From: Cupriavidus basilensis
GTDB lineage: Bacteria > Pseudomonadota > Gammaproteobacteria > Burkholderiales > Burkholderiaceae
Direction: 5' to 3'
DNA length: 64,000 nt
Assembly: GCF_000832305.1 (NCBI RefSeq)
Contig: NZ_CP010537.1
Location: 3,658,001-3,722,000, forward strand
Positions 1 to 7,907 of the stretch are shown here, piece after piece. Position 1 is the stretch's first letter. Every line of letters begins with the position of its first letter. Both the position numbers and the translations under genes were made by a program. Below the pieces are notes generated by a model. The model was not told the DNA's origin. It did no database searches and worked only from the letters and a program-made list of their open reading frames with translations.

Positions 1-468
1 CTGGGACCTGGCCAGCGCGACCAGTTCCGCCACATTGCGGGCAGGCACCTTGGCGTTGACCACCAGCACATTGGGCACCGAGACCACCATGGTGATCGGC
101 GCGAAGTCCTCGGCACGGTAGGGAAGTTGCTTGTACAGGCCGTAGTTGATGGCATTGGGGCCGATATTGCCCATCATCAGCGTGTAGCCGTCCGGCGCGG
201 CCTGGCGCAGTGCCTGCACGCCAACGATGCCGGCCGCGCCGGCACGGTTTTCCACCACCACGGGCTGGCCCAGCAGCTCGGAGAGGCGCTTGCCGACCAG
301 CCGCGAGGCGATATCGGTGGTGCCTCCCGCCGCCGCGGGCACGATCAGGCGCACCGGCTTGTCCGGATAGCCGGCTGCGGCGGCGCCGCCCACGGTGGCC
401 AAGGTAGCCACGCCCAGCATGGTGGCCACGCCCGCCAGCCTGCTTGCGCTGTAGCGCCGAACTGTCAT
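1..468 (-). CDS. Bug-family (TTT) solute-binding protein, 3' end outside window
   Basis: Periplasmic substrate receptor of the tripartite tricarboxylate transporter (Bug/TctC) family, which usually binds carboxylates. The ATG at 468 follows a good Shine-Dalgarno (GGAGGA). Residues 1-32 form a signal peptide with an alanine-rich end. The mature start YPDKPVRLIVP and the downstream segments AAGGTTDI and PDGYTLMMG are family hallmarks. Only about 156 N-terminal residues are present; the C-terminal lobe lies beyond position 1. The LysR gene at 662 is transcribed divergently, which suggests substrate-dependent control. No TctA or TctB membrane subunit is nearby. The family call is secure; the ligand is unknown. 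Confidence 0.9.
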   Translation of the reverse strand, partial: MTVRRYSASRLAGVATMLGVATLATVGGAAAAGYPDKPVRLIVPAAAGGTTDIASRLVGKRLSELLGQPVVVENRAGAAGIVGVQALRQAAPDGYTLMMGNIGPNAINYGLYKQLPYRAEDFAPITMVVSVPNVLVVNAKVPARNVAELVALARSQ

Positions 469-661
469 GTGTCGTCCTCCTGGGTGGCTGCGCGGCGGCT
501 CGGGTTTCGCGCCGCCTTTGCGCAAGGTAAGCCGGTAACCGCCCGCGCAATACGGACGAGCCCGCCTTTATGGTTCTCTTGCCATGCCGAATACGATAAA
601 TTGACGGCGGGGACATTGCTATTCACGATTGACAAAAGAGGCCTTTGGCCCAGCGAAACAC

Positions 662-1564
662 ATGCATTACGACCTGACCGACCTGCGCCTGTTCCTCAAC
701 GTCGGCGAGACCGAAAACCTGACCCGCGCCGCCGAGCGCAGCTTCCTCTCCCTGCCCGCCGCCAGCACCCGCATCAAGCAACTGGAAGAGGCCTTCCAGA
801 CCCAGTTGCTGATCCGCCAGGTCAAGGGCGTGCGCCTGACGCCCGCCGGCGACGCCCTCTTGCGCCACGCGCGCGAAGTGTTCCGCGAACTGGAGTGCCT
901 GCACTCCGACCTGCGCCCTTACGCCAAAGGCGTCAAAGGACGCGTGCGCCTGCTGGCCAACACGACCGCCACCAATTCCTTCCTCGCCACCGCGCTGTCG
1001 CGCTTCCTGGCGGAGAACCCGGATGTGGATATCGAGCTGGAGGAACAACTCTCGCAGGCCATCGTCTCGGCCATCAGCGCCGGCGCCGCGGATCTTGGCA
1101 TCGTCGCTGGCGAGGTCGCCACCAATGACCTGGAGGTCATGCAGCTCTGCAGCGACGAACTGATCGTGATCGCGCCGGTCAACCACCCGCTGCCGCAATT
1201 CACCAGCCTGCACTTTGCCGACCTGCTGGATACCTGTCGCTTCGTGGGCCTGAACCAGTTCAGCGCCATCCAGTCCTTCCTGGACCGCATCGCCAGCGGC
1301 ATGGGCAAGCGCATCAGCCTGCGCATCCAGCTGGGCAGCTTCGACGCCGTGTGCCGGATGGTGGAGGCAGGCGCGGGCATTGCCATCGTGCCCAATAGCT
1401 GCGCGCGGCGTTATGCCAGCCGCAAGGTGCTGCGGTTTATTCCGCTCGAGGATGAATGGGCCAAGCGCGATCTACGCCTGGTGCGCCGGCCGGGGCGGGA
1501 GTTGCCGCAGTTTGCCGAGACGCTGATCCAGTATCTGACGGATGCGGCGCGGGAACCGGTTTGA
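662..1564 (+). CDS. LysR-family transcriptional regulator
   Basis: A 300-aa LysR-type regulator. Residues 1-60 form the winged helix-turn-helix (LRLFLNVGETENLTRAA, then LPAASTRIKQLEEAF). The rest is a periplasmic-binding-like effector domain. The ATG at 662 (MHYDLTDLRLF) is preferred over an upstream in-frame start at 629, because LysR proteins normally begin only a few residues before the first helix. It is divergent from the Bug receptor at 468 with a gap of about 190 bp, the usual LysR arrangement of regulator next to target. The effector is probably an organic acid (inference). Confidence 0.93.
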   Translation: MHYDLTDLRLFLNVGETENLTRAAERSFLSLPAASTRIKQLEEAFQTQLLIRQVKGVRLTPAGDALLRHAREVFRELECLHSDLRPYAKGVKGRVRLLANTTATNSFLATALSRFLAENPDVDIELEEQLSQAIVSAISAGAADLGIVAGEVATNDLEVMQLCSDELIVIAPVNHPLPQFTSLHFADLLDTCRFVGLNQFSAIQSFLDRIASGMGKRISLRIQLGSFDAVCRMVEAGAGIAIVPNSCARRYASRKVLRFIPLEDEWAKRDLRLVRRPGRELPQFAETLIQYLTDAAREPV

Positions 1565-1613
1565 GCGCGAATCCCGGCCAGGCTGCGGGTGGTCATTCCG
1601 CGAAATGGACGCC

Positions 1614-1646
1614 AGACCGAATTCGGTCTATATTCGGTTTTTCGGT
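1614..1646. promoter_or_regulatory. Palindromic operator of the toxin-antitoxin operon
   Basis: AGACCGAATTCGGTCT at 1614-1629 is a perfect 16-bp palindrome. Two further TTCGGT half-sites lie at 1633-1638 and 1641-1646, ending 20 bp before the antitoxin start. Phd/YefM antitoxins normally repress their own operon by binding such repeated palindromic sites. Assignment to this antitoxin is inferred from position. Confidence 0.65.
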
Positions 1647-1666
1647 AACTCTCGAAAGACCGCCCC

Positions 1667-1945
1667 GTGAAACTCTCGAACATCAAGCCGATCAGCTTTC
1701 TGAAAAGCGATGCGGCCCGTATCGTCACGGAGCTCAGCGAGACGCGCGAGCCTTTGATCATTACCCAGAATGGCGAGGCCAAACTCGTCGTGCAAGACAT
1801 TGCCAGCTATGAAGCGCAGCGACAGACCATCGCGCTATTGAAGATCCTGGCGCTCGGCGAGAAAGAGATCGCGCAGGGCAAGGTGACAATGGCGGCAGAC
1901 GTCTTTGCTGAACTGGATCAGCTGGATAAAAAAGACGGCGCATGA
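1667..1945 (+). CDS. Phd/YefM-family antitoxin
   Basis: A 92-aa type II antitoxin starting with GTG at 1667. The N-terminal Phd/YefM DNA-binding fold is visible as FLKSDAARIVTEL followed by REPLIITQNGEAKLVV. The charged C-terminal tail (ADVFAELDQLDKKDG) is the likely toxin-neutralising arm. It overlaps the toxin start by an ATGA junction (1942-1945), so the two genes are translationally coupled. A palindromic operator sits directly upstream, consistent with autoregulation. Confidence 0.9.
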   Translation: MKLSNIKPISFLKSDAARIVTELSETREPLIITQNGEAKLVVQDIASYEAQRQTIALLKILALGEKEIAQGKVTMAADVFAELDQLDKKDGA

Positions 1946-2268
1946 AGGTGGTCTTTCTTGAATCCGCCAAGCAAGACTTGATCGACCTCAGGCGCTATCT
2001 GGTCAGATTCAAACCCGAGGGAACCTGGCTGGCCGTCAAGAAGCAGATTCAGGAGAAGGTGGCGCACATTGCCGAGTTTCCTGCATCCGGTACTCGCCCC
2101 GACGAGCTGGCAGGCTTCGCGGATGGCTTCAGGCAACATCTGACACATCAGCAGCGAATCATCTACAGGGTCGCCCCCGACACCGACACCGTCTATATCC
2201 ACATCATTTGCGGGCAAGTCCAGGACTTCGAGGAATTCCTGAGCCAGCGCCTTACCAGGCCATGGTGA
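1942..2268 (+). CDS. RelE/ParE-superfamily toxin
   Basis: A 108-aa toxin of the RelE/ParE superfamily, partner of the upstream antitoxin. Visible features are the N-terminal strand and helix VVFLESAKQDLIDLRRYL, the central FPASGTRPDEL, and the C-terminal strands RIIYRVAPDTDTVYIHIICG. The N-terminal helix pattern and the pairing with a Phd-like antitoxin resemble ParE-type toxins. ParE inhibits gyrase and RelE cleaves mRNA; the sequence alone does not decide which applies. Length is normal and the gene looks intact. Confidence 0.88.
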   Translation: MKVVFLESAKQDLIDLRRYLVRFKPEGTWLAVKKQIQEKVAHIAEFPASGTRPDELAGFADGFRQHLTHQQRIIYRVAPDTDTVYIHIICGQVQDFEEFLSQRLTRPW

Positions 2269-2340
2269 CTCAGCCCTTTTTGCGTTCGGGAATGCAGTTT
2301 GGGCAACGCTGAGGAGCCAGTGCGCCAGCGCCTCATTGGC

Positions 2341-3669
2341 TCAGAGCGTCAACGTTAGTTTTCCGGTCAGCGCACCTGGCAACAGCGCCGAATCGGTCTG
2401 CCGCTCGCCATAGGTATTGCTCGACACCCGCAACTGCCGCTCGCTGGTCAGCGCCTCAAGGTGCTCGCCCAGGAAGCTATAGATGCTATCGTCAAAGCGC
2501 ATCGTGCCAAGCGGCGCCTGGATGCGGCCATCTTCCACCCAGAAGGTGGCGAAGCGCGTCATGCCGGTCATGCGGGCTGCTGGCGCATCGGACCAGTTGA
2601 GATACCAGAGGTTACCTATATAGAGGCCCGTGCCGAGCGCCGCGAGCACGTCGTCCTGCGCAAGCTTGCCAGCCGCCATGGCAAGGGACTGTGGCGCCTC
2701 ACCGGCACTGGCGGAATTGGCCGCGAGATCGTACTCGCGCGCACTGCGGGGGTAGACCAGGCGGCCCGCAGGCAGCCCCGCCTGCACGAGCGTCACGTCG
2801 CTGCGTGGAATGCCTTCCGGGCCGAAGGCCGGAGCCAGCGTGCCGCTTGCGCGTTCGTCCAGGTCAAGCAAGTGGCTAAGCCGGGCGCCGCCATCGTACA
2901 GCCGCTGCAGCGGGCTTTCCTTCTGCGCCAGCGCACGGGCCGAGAAGCCGCCCCAGGAACACATGCCGAGCACTTCGTCGAGGGCGGCGGGGGCCAGGTA
3001 GGCCCGGTAGTCGCCGGGCGGCAGCACGCGCTGCGGCTTGCCCAGGTGCTCCAGTTGCCGGCGCGCCTGGGCAAAGCGGCTGGCGAACTCGGCAGCGTCC
3101 CAGCGCGAGCCCGCGTAGTCGGCCTTCACGGCCTGGCCGCTCTCGTGAAACAGGCTCCAGTCGAAATGGAAGCCCTGCGCGGCATGCCAGCCGAAAGCGC
3201 CGAAGCTGCTGGCGAAGCCACGGTAGAGCGGGCCGGCGGCATAAATGCCGACCAGGTCGAGCCCATGCGCGGCCTCTTCTATCTGCGCGAGCACTTCGGC
3301 GGTGTCCGGCGGTGCGGCCGCATCGGCCAGCGTGCGCTGCCAGGGCGCGCGCTCCAGCATCAGGTAGGGGTCCGGCTGCAACTGGCCGATAGCCTCGCGC
3401 AACTGCAGCAGGCCGTCGGCGAGGCGCTGCTGATCGGTTGCGGGATCGCCCGACAGCGCGAGGCCGATATTGGCGTGGCGCTCGTCGCGGATCAGCTGGA
3501 GCCGGGCCGTGGCCTGCCGCACCTGTCCGGCCTGGCGCACCCTCGCGCGGTTGAAGCGGATGAACTCGGACGCCTCCGCGCTGTACCACAGCGTGAAGGC
3601 TTCGCCCTCTCCCAGCGCCTTGCGCACATCCTCGGCCAGCGCCGCAAACAACGACTGCGCATCCGTCAT
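2341..3669 (-). CDS. TldE/PmbA-like partner subunit of a metalloprotease pair
   Basis: A 442-aa protein of the TldD/PmbA superfamily. The ATG at 3669 shares a base with the TGA stop of the upstream TldD-like gene (TGATG), so the two are translationally coupled. No HExxxH zinc motif is visible, as expected for the non-catalytic TldE/PmbA-type partner. The C-terminal part contains the family-typical stretches GLYIGNLWYLNWSD and MTGMTRFATFWVEDG. In characterised systems TldD and TldE form a heterodimeric protease acting on unfolded or modified peptides. This pair appears to be a paralogue rather than the housekeeping tldD/pmbA set (inference). Confidence 0.88.
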   Translation of the reverse strand: MTDAQSLFAALAEDVRKALGEGEAFTLWYSAEASEFIRFNRARVRQAGQVRQATARLQLIRDERHANIGLALSGDPATDQQRLADGLLQLREAIGQLQPDPYLMLERAPWQRTLADAAAPPDTAEVLAQIEEAAHGLDLVGIYAAGPLYRGFASSFGAFGWHAAQGFHFDWSLFHESGQAVKADYAGSRWDAAEFASRFAQARRQLEHLGKPQRVLPPGDYRAYLAPAALDEVLGMCSWGGFSARALAQKESPLQRLYDGGARLSHLLDLDERASGTLAPAFGPEGIPRSDVTLVQAGLPAGRLVYPRSAREYDLAANSASAGEAPQSLAMAAGKLAQDDVLAALGTGLYIGNLWYLNWSDAPAARMTGMTRFATFWVEDGRIQAPLGTMRFDDSIYSFLGEHLEALTSERQLRVSSNTYGERQTDSALLPGALTGKLTLTL

Positions 3670-5102
3670 CACGCGGCACCTCCAAAGACTTCCACTTGCT
3701 TGAACACGCAGGCCGGCGAAGCGTGGCCGACGCGCACCACCTGGTTGGGCTCGCCCTTGCCGCAGTAAGGCGTGCCGTGCACCTCGAAGGTACTGGCATC
3801 GCCAACGGCGGCCAGGCTGCGCCAGAAATTCGCGGAAACGCCGCGATAGTTCGGGTTCTTGACCACGCCCCTGAGCTCGCCGTCCTCGATCAGGCGCCCC
3901 CATTCGCAGCCGAACTGGAATTTGTTGCGCGCATCGTCGATGGACCACGAACGATTGGACGACATCAGGATGCCGCGTTCGATGCCGCCGACAAGTTGCG
4001 CCATGGTGCGGTCGCCCGGCTCCAGGTTGAGGTTGGCCATGCGATCGATGGGCGGGCGGTTCCAGTTGCAGGCCCGGCTGTTTGCCACCCCCGGCAGCCC
4101 GCTGCGCCATTGCGACAGCGCGCCGCCCAGCGGGCGCAGCAGCAGGCCATCCCGGATCAGGAATGCCTTCTGCGCGGGCTGGCCTTCGTCATCGTGGCCG
4201 TAGCTGGCCAGTTCCTCGGGGATGCCCGGGTCGAAGCTGATATTGAGCAGGTCCGAGCCGTACTGGTAGCGGCCGAAGTCCTCCAGCCCGATAAAGCTGG
4301 TGCCCGCGTAATTGCGCTCATCGCCGAGGATGCGATCCAGTTCCAGCGGATGGCCGATGGATTCGTGGATCTGCAGCATCATCTGGTCCGGCATCAGCAA
4401 CAAGTCGGTCGGGCCGCTCGGCGCATTGGGCGCCAGCAGCAACTGCAAGGCTTCGTCCGCCACCCGCGATGCGGCGCCAGCGAAACCGAGCCGCGCGATG
4501 ACCTCCGCCCCGCCCTGCTGGCCGCTGCCGAAGCCGCCGAAGCTGCGGGTCTGGCTGTCGCTGCCGTCGAAGGCGGTCACGCTGATGCCGGGATAGACGA
4601 AGCGCAGCGCCTGCCATTGCTCGGCGCCTGCGCTATTCAGGTAGAGCTGCTCATGGCGCTGGTGATCGAGATAAACCAGCCAGTTCACCAGCCGCGGATC
4701 GGCGGGCACGCTGGCGGACACCGCCGCCAGCAAGGCGAAGCGCTCGGCCAGCCCGGGAAACGCGCCATGCAAGCCAGGGGATTCGTAGCGGGCCTGGCCT
4801 TGCGGCGGCTCCAGCCCACGCAGGTCGACCAGGCCACGCCCGGCGATCCGCCGGGCGAGTGCCTCGGCGCTGTCGAGCGCGCGCTGCAAGCCGGCCACGC
4901 TGAGATCGCTGGTGGCGGCGTAGGCCTCCACGCCATCCAGGCGCACGCTGAGCATGGCGCCCATGTCCTGCATGAAGGACGGCGGCTCGGCGACGCCGCG
5001 CCGCATCATGCAGTGCTCGCCGGTCTGGCGCACGAGGCGCAGCGAGTGAATCCCGGCGCGGGTGGTTAGCGCGGCGAAGTGCTGTCTGGCGCGATCGAAC
5101 AA
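3669..5102 (-). CDS. TldD-like metalloprotease subunit
   Basis: A 477-aa TldD-family protein. Residues 246-251 read HESIGH, the zinc-binding HExxxH motif of catalytic TldD, in the context LQIHESIGHPLELDRILGDE. The predicted start is TTG at 5102, chosen because a strong Shine-Dalgarno (GGGAGG) lies five bases upstream. The C-terminal part carries the SSNRSWSIDD and NPNYRG segments typical of the family. Its stop overlaps the start of the TldE/PmbA-like partner. Together they should form a cytoplasmic protease heterodimer; the substrate is unknown. Confidence 0.9.
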   Translation of the reverse strand: MFDRARQHFAALTTRAGIHSLRLVRQTGEHCMMRRGVAEPPSFMQDMGAMLSVRLDGVEAYAATSDLSVAGLQRALDSAEALARRIAGRGLVDLRGLEPPQGQARYESPGLHGAFPGLAERFALLAAVSASVPADPRLVNWLVYLDHQRHEQLYLNSAGAEQWQALRFVYPGISVTAFDGSDSQTRSFGGFGSGQQGGAEVIARLGFAGAASRVADEALQLLLAPNAPSGPTDLLLMPDQMMLQIHESIGHPLELDRILGDERNYAGTSFIGLEDFGRYQYGSDLLNISFDPGIPEELASYGHDDEGQPAQKAFLIRDGLLLRPLGGALSQWRSGLPGVANSRACNWNRPPIDRMANLNLEPGDRTMAQLVGGIERGILMSSNRSWSIDDARNKFQFGCEWGRLIEDGELRGVVKNPNYRGVSANFWRSLAAVGDASTFEVHGTPYCGKGEPNQVVRVGHASPACVFKQVEVFGGAA

Positions 5103-5130
5103 AGAGGCCTCCCGGATCCGTAGTGAAAGA

Positions 5131-5175
5131 GCCAGCGCTGGCGCGATCAGCTTCAGCCGATGGGCCAGCGCTGGC
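5131..5175. repeat. Duplicated 12-bp palindrome
   Basis: The palindrome GCCAGCGCTGGC occurs twice, at 5131-5142 and 5164-5175, in the 128-bp gap between the TldD-like gene and the next Bug gene. GGATCC lies outside each copy. It could be a twin operator for the protease pair, since it sits just upstream of that start, or a processed-transcript hairpin. Confidence 0.45.
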
Positions 5176-5230
5176 GCATGGATCCGGAAATCTTACTATC
5201 TTTGCGCCGCGGCGATCCCGCGCCCTGCGC

Positions 5231-6289
5231 TCAATCCGCCTTCACCCCTGCTGCCTTGATGATCGGCGACCATTTCTCGATCTCCGACTGCAGCCAGGTG
5301 CGCAGCCCTTCCGGCGTCTGCTTGTCCTGCGGCACGATCTCGGCGCCCAGGTCCGCCAGCCGCGCCGCCACCGCCGGATCCTTCAAGGCGGTGCGCAAGG
5401 CGCCGTTGAGCCGGTCGATGACCGCAGGCGGCGTGCCATGCGGGGCATAGATGCCATGCCAGACCTTGACCTCGAAGCCCTTGAGCCCACTCTCGGCCAG
5501 CGTGGCGGTGTCAGGCAAGGCCTTGATGCGCGTGCTGGTGGTGACGCCGTAGAGCTTGACCTTGTCGGCCTTGATATGCGGCAAGGTCTGGGTGGTCTGG
5601 TCGCACAGGATATCCACCTGGCTGCCCAGCAGGGCTGTCATCGCGGGCGCGGTGCCCTGGTAGGGAATGGCAGTGAGCTCCACGCCGATGGCCTTCTGGA
5701 ACAGCATGCCGCACAGCTGCGAGACCGCGCCCAGCCCGGCATTGGCCAGGTTGACCTTGCCCTGGTTCTGGCGAATGTAGGCGATCAGCTCAGGCAATGT
5801 CCTGGCTGGCAAGTCATGACGGCCGAGCAGGGTCATGGGCACGTCGGCGACCTGGCCGACAAAGCTGAAATCCGTCAGCGGCTTGTAGGGGAGCTTGCTG
5901 TACAGCGCCGGCGCGGTGGCCATGCCGTTGTGGTGGATCAGGATGGTGTAGCCGTCCGGCGCGGCCTTGGCCACGTAGGCGGCGGAGACGGTGCCGCCGG
6001 CGCCGAGCCGGTTTTCCACCACCACGCTCTGGCCCAGGGTCTTGGACATGGCTGCGGCCATGGTGCGCGCCACCACGTCGGTGGGGCCGCCCGCGGCAAA
6101 GGGAACCACCATGGTGATCGGCCTGGTGGGGTAGGCATCGGCGGCGCGCGCCGGGGCGGGCGCGGTGAGTGCTGCCGCCACGCCCAGCGCGGCGAGCGCC
6201 ATCCAGCGCCATGGCGCCTGGGCCCGCTTCGCCTGCGCCGCGTATTCGCTGCCGGCCTGCCTGTGCCGCTGCTGCTTGCTGCCTGCCAT
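5231..6289 (-). CDS. Bug-family (TTT) solute-binding protein
   Basis: A complete periplasmic receptor of the Bug/TctC family, about 350 aa. The start at 6289 (MAGSKQQRHR) is preferred because GGAG lies about eight bases upstream; an alternative ATG at 6304 adds five residues. A long, polar N-terminal extension precedes the hydrophobic signal segment ALAALGVAAALTAPAPARA. The mature start DAYPTRPITMVVPF, then AAGGPTDVVAR and PDGYTILIHHNG, are family signatures. No TctAB genes adjoin it. It may supply a carboxylate to the catabolic operon that begins divergently at 6727 (inference). Confidence 0.92.
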   Translation of the reverse strand: MAGSKQQRHRQAGSEYAAQAKRAQAPWRWMALAALGVAAALTAPAPARAADAYPTRPITMVVPFAAGGPTDVVARTMAAAMSKTLGQSVVVENRLGAGGTVSAAYVAKAAPDGYTILIHHNGMATAPALYSKLPYKPLTDFSFVGQVADVPMTLLGRHDLPARTLPELIAYIRQNQGKVNLANAGLGAVSQLCGMLFQKAIGVELTAIPYQGTAPAMTALLGSQVDILCDQTTQTLPHIKADKVKLYGVTTSTRIKALPDTATLAESGLKGFEVKVWHGIYAPHGTPPAVIDRLNGALRTALKDPAVAARLADLGAEIVPQDKQTPEGLRTWLQSEIEKWSPIIKAAGVKAD

Positions 6290-6726
6290 GTCTTTTGTCT
6301 CCATCGTGGTGGATTGACCGGGTTATGCCGGCTGGCGCCCGCCCGCGTCGGCCTGTGCGGCCTGTGCGGCCTGTGCGGCCTGTGCGGCCTGTGCGGCTGC
6401 GTGGCTGCGTGGCTGCGTGGCGTGATCGCGTTATCGCGTTATCGCGTTATCGTTTCCGGCAAGCGTGGCGATAAAGCGACGTATATGCAATACGGATTTC
6501 CCTAAGGGTGGGCAAAGCCGGCCAGAAGCCTCAGGGCGCCGCTCAGGGCGCCGTCAAGTCCGTGCGGCGCCGCGCACACCCGGCGCCGTGCCCGCCCGGC
6601 CTGCTTCCGGGGGCGCTAAGCCGCTCTTTCGCAAATCCGAATTACCGCACGGCAGGCCCTCGGGAATAATGGCCGCAAGCTAAATCCCATCAAGTCCATA
6701 TAACGTCCATACCGGGGCCCCTTTTC
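6290..6726. other. Divergent intergenic region with tandem arrays
   Basis: This gap separates the Bug gene (minus) from the acyl-CoA dehydrogenase (plus). It contains three adjacent short tandem arrays at 6352-6450 and no credible gene. Promoters for both directions must lie here, but I see no confident -35/-10 pair. Confidence 0.6.
6352..6450. repeat. Three consecutive short tandem arrays
   Basis: CCTGTGCGG is repeated five times without error at 6352-6396. CTGCGTGG follows three times at 6397-6420, and CGCGTTAT three times at 6427-6450. The first two arrays abut directly and six bases precede the third. All lie 60-160 bp upstream of the Bug start on the minus strand, where slippage could alter promoter spacing. 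Confidence 0.95.
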
Positions 6727-7896
6727 ATGTTCGCAGACCAATCGCACGACCAGCCGTATCCCGACATCCGCGAAGCCGTGCGTGCCCTGTGCACCGGCTT
6801 CGATTCCGCCTACTGGCAACGCGTGGAAGAGCAGAACGCCTTCCCCGAAGAGTTCGTGCAGGCGCTGACCAAGGCCGGCTGGCTGTCCGCCCTGATCCCC
6901 GAGGAATACGGCGGCTCGGGCCTGCCGCTGACGGCAGCCTCCGTCATCATGGAAGAGATCAACCGTACCGGCGGCAATTCCGGGGCCTGCCACGGCCAGA
7001 TGTATGTGATGGGCTGCCTGCTGCGCCACGGCTCGGCCGAGCAGAAGCAGCGCTGGCTGCCGGGCATTGCCTCGGGCGAGCTGCGCATGCAGTCGATGGC
7101 GGTGACCGAGCCCACCACCGGCACCGATACCACCAAGCTCAAGACCACGGCGGTGAAGAAGGGCGACCGCTACGTCATCAACGGCCAGAAGGTGTGGATC
7201 TCGCGCGTGCAGCACTCGGACCTGATGCTGCTGCTGGCACGCACCACGCCGCTTGACCAGGTCAAGCGCAAGTCGGAGGGATTGTCGGTGTTCGTGGTGG
7301 ACCTGCGCGAGGCCATCGGCAAGGGCCTGACGGTGCGGCCGATCCGCAACATGGTCAACCACGAGACCAACGAACTGTTCTTCGACAACCTGGAAATCCC
7401 CGCCGAGAACCTGATCGGCGAGGAAGGCAAGGGCCTCAAGTACATCCTGGACGGCCTGAACGCCGAGCGCATCCTGATCGCCTCCGAGTGCGTGGGCGAT
7501 GGCTACTGGTTCATCGAGCGCGCCAGCAGCTATGCGCGCGAGCGCATCGTGTTCGACCGCCCGATCGGCCAGAACCAGGGCATCCAGTTCCCCATCGCGC
7601 GTGCCTATGTGAACGTGGAAGCGGCCAGCCTGATGCGCTACAAGGCCGCCGCGCTGTTCGATGCCGGCAAGCCCTGCGGCAAGGAAGCCAACATCTCCAA
7701 GCTGCTCGCGGCCGATGCGTCGTGGGAAGCGGCCAACGTCTGCCTGCAGACGCACGGCGGCTTCGGCTTTGCAGCCGAATACGACATCGAGCGCAAGTTC
7801 CGCGAGACGCGCCTGTACCAGGTCGCGCCGATCTCCACCAACCTGATCCTGTCGTATGTGGCCGAGCATGTGCTCGAGCTGCCGCGTTCATTCTGA
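6727..7896 (+). CDS. Acyl-CoA dehydrogenase
   Basis: A 389-aa FAD-dependent acyl-CoA dehydrogenase that introduces an alpha,beta double bond into an acyl-CoA. Visible features are VTEPTTGTDTTKLKTTA in the middle beta domain and the C-terminal QTHGGFGFAAEYDIER. The usual YEG catalytic-glutamate loop is replaced by VAP (Ala367), but Glu247 in LNAERILIA aligns with the catalytic Glu of isovaleryl- and long-chain acyl-CoA dehydrogenases. This suggests a branched substrate. It is the first gene of a same-strand run with CoA-transferase, MmgE/PrpD, CitE-like and MaoC genes. Methylsuccinyl-CoA is a plausible substrate but unproven. Confidence 0.93.
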   Translation: MFADQSHDQPYPDIREAVRALCTGFDSAYWQRVEEQNAFPEEFVQALTKAGWLSALIPEEYGGSGLPLTAASVIMEEINRTGGNSGACHGQMYVMGCLLRHGSAEQKQRWLPGIASGELRMQSMAVTEPTTGTDTTKLKTTAVKKGDRYVINGQKVWISRVQHSDLMLLLARTTPLDQVKRKSEGLSVFVVDLREAIGKGLTVRPIRNMVNHETNELFFDNLEIPAENLIGEEGKGLKYILDGLNAERILIASECVGDGYWFIERASSYARERIVFDRPIGQNQGIQFPIARAYVNVEAASLMRYKAAALFDAGKPCGKEANISKLLAADASWEAANVCLQTHGGFGFAAEYDIERKFRETRLYQVAPISTNLILSYVAEHVLELPRSF

Positions 7897-7907
7897 GGGC
7901 TGCCCCC

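Noticed and set aside
2461..5069. Long plus-strand open frames (435 and 457 codons) opposite the TldD/PmbA-like genes
   Set aside because: They are antisense shadows in high-GC DNA. The minus-strand frames have clear family motifs, coupling and ribosome sites.
6352..6450. CRISPR array
   Set aside because: The units are 8-9 bp, directly adjacent and without spacers, so this is a microsatellite-like tandem repeat.
7801..7840. Inactive acyl-CoA dehydrogenase because the YEG glutamate is missing
   Set aside because: Glu247 sits at the alternative catalytic position used by isovaleryl- and long-chain enzymes, so inactivity cannot be concluded.
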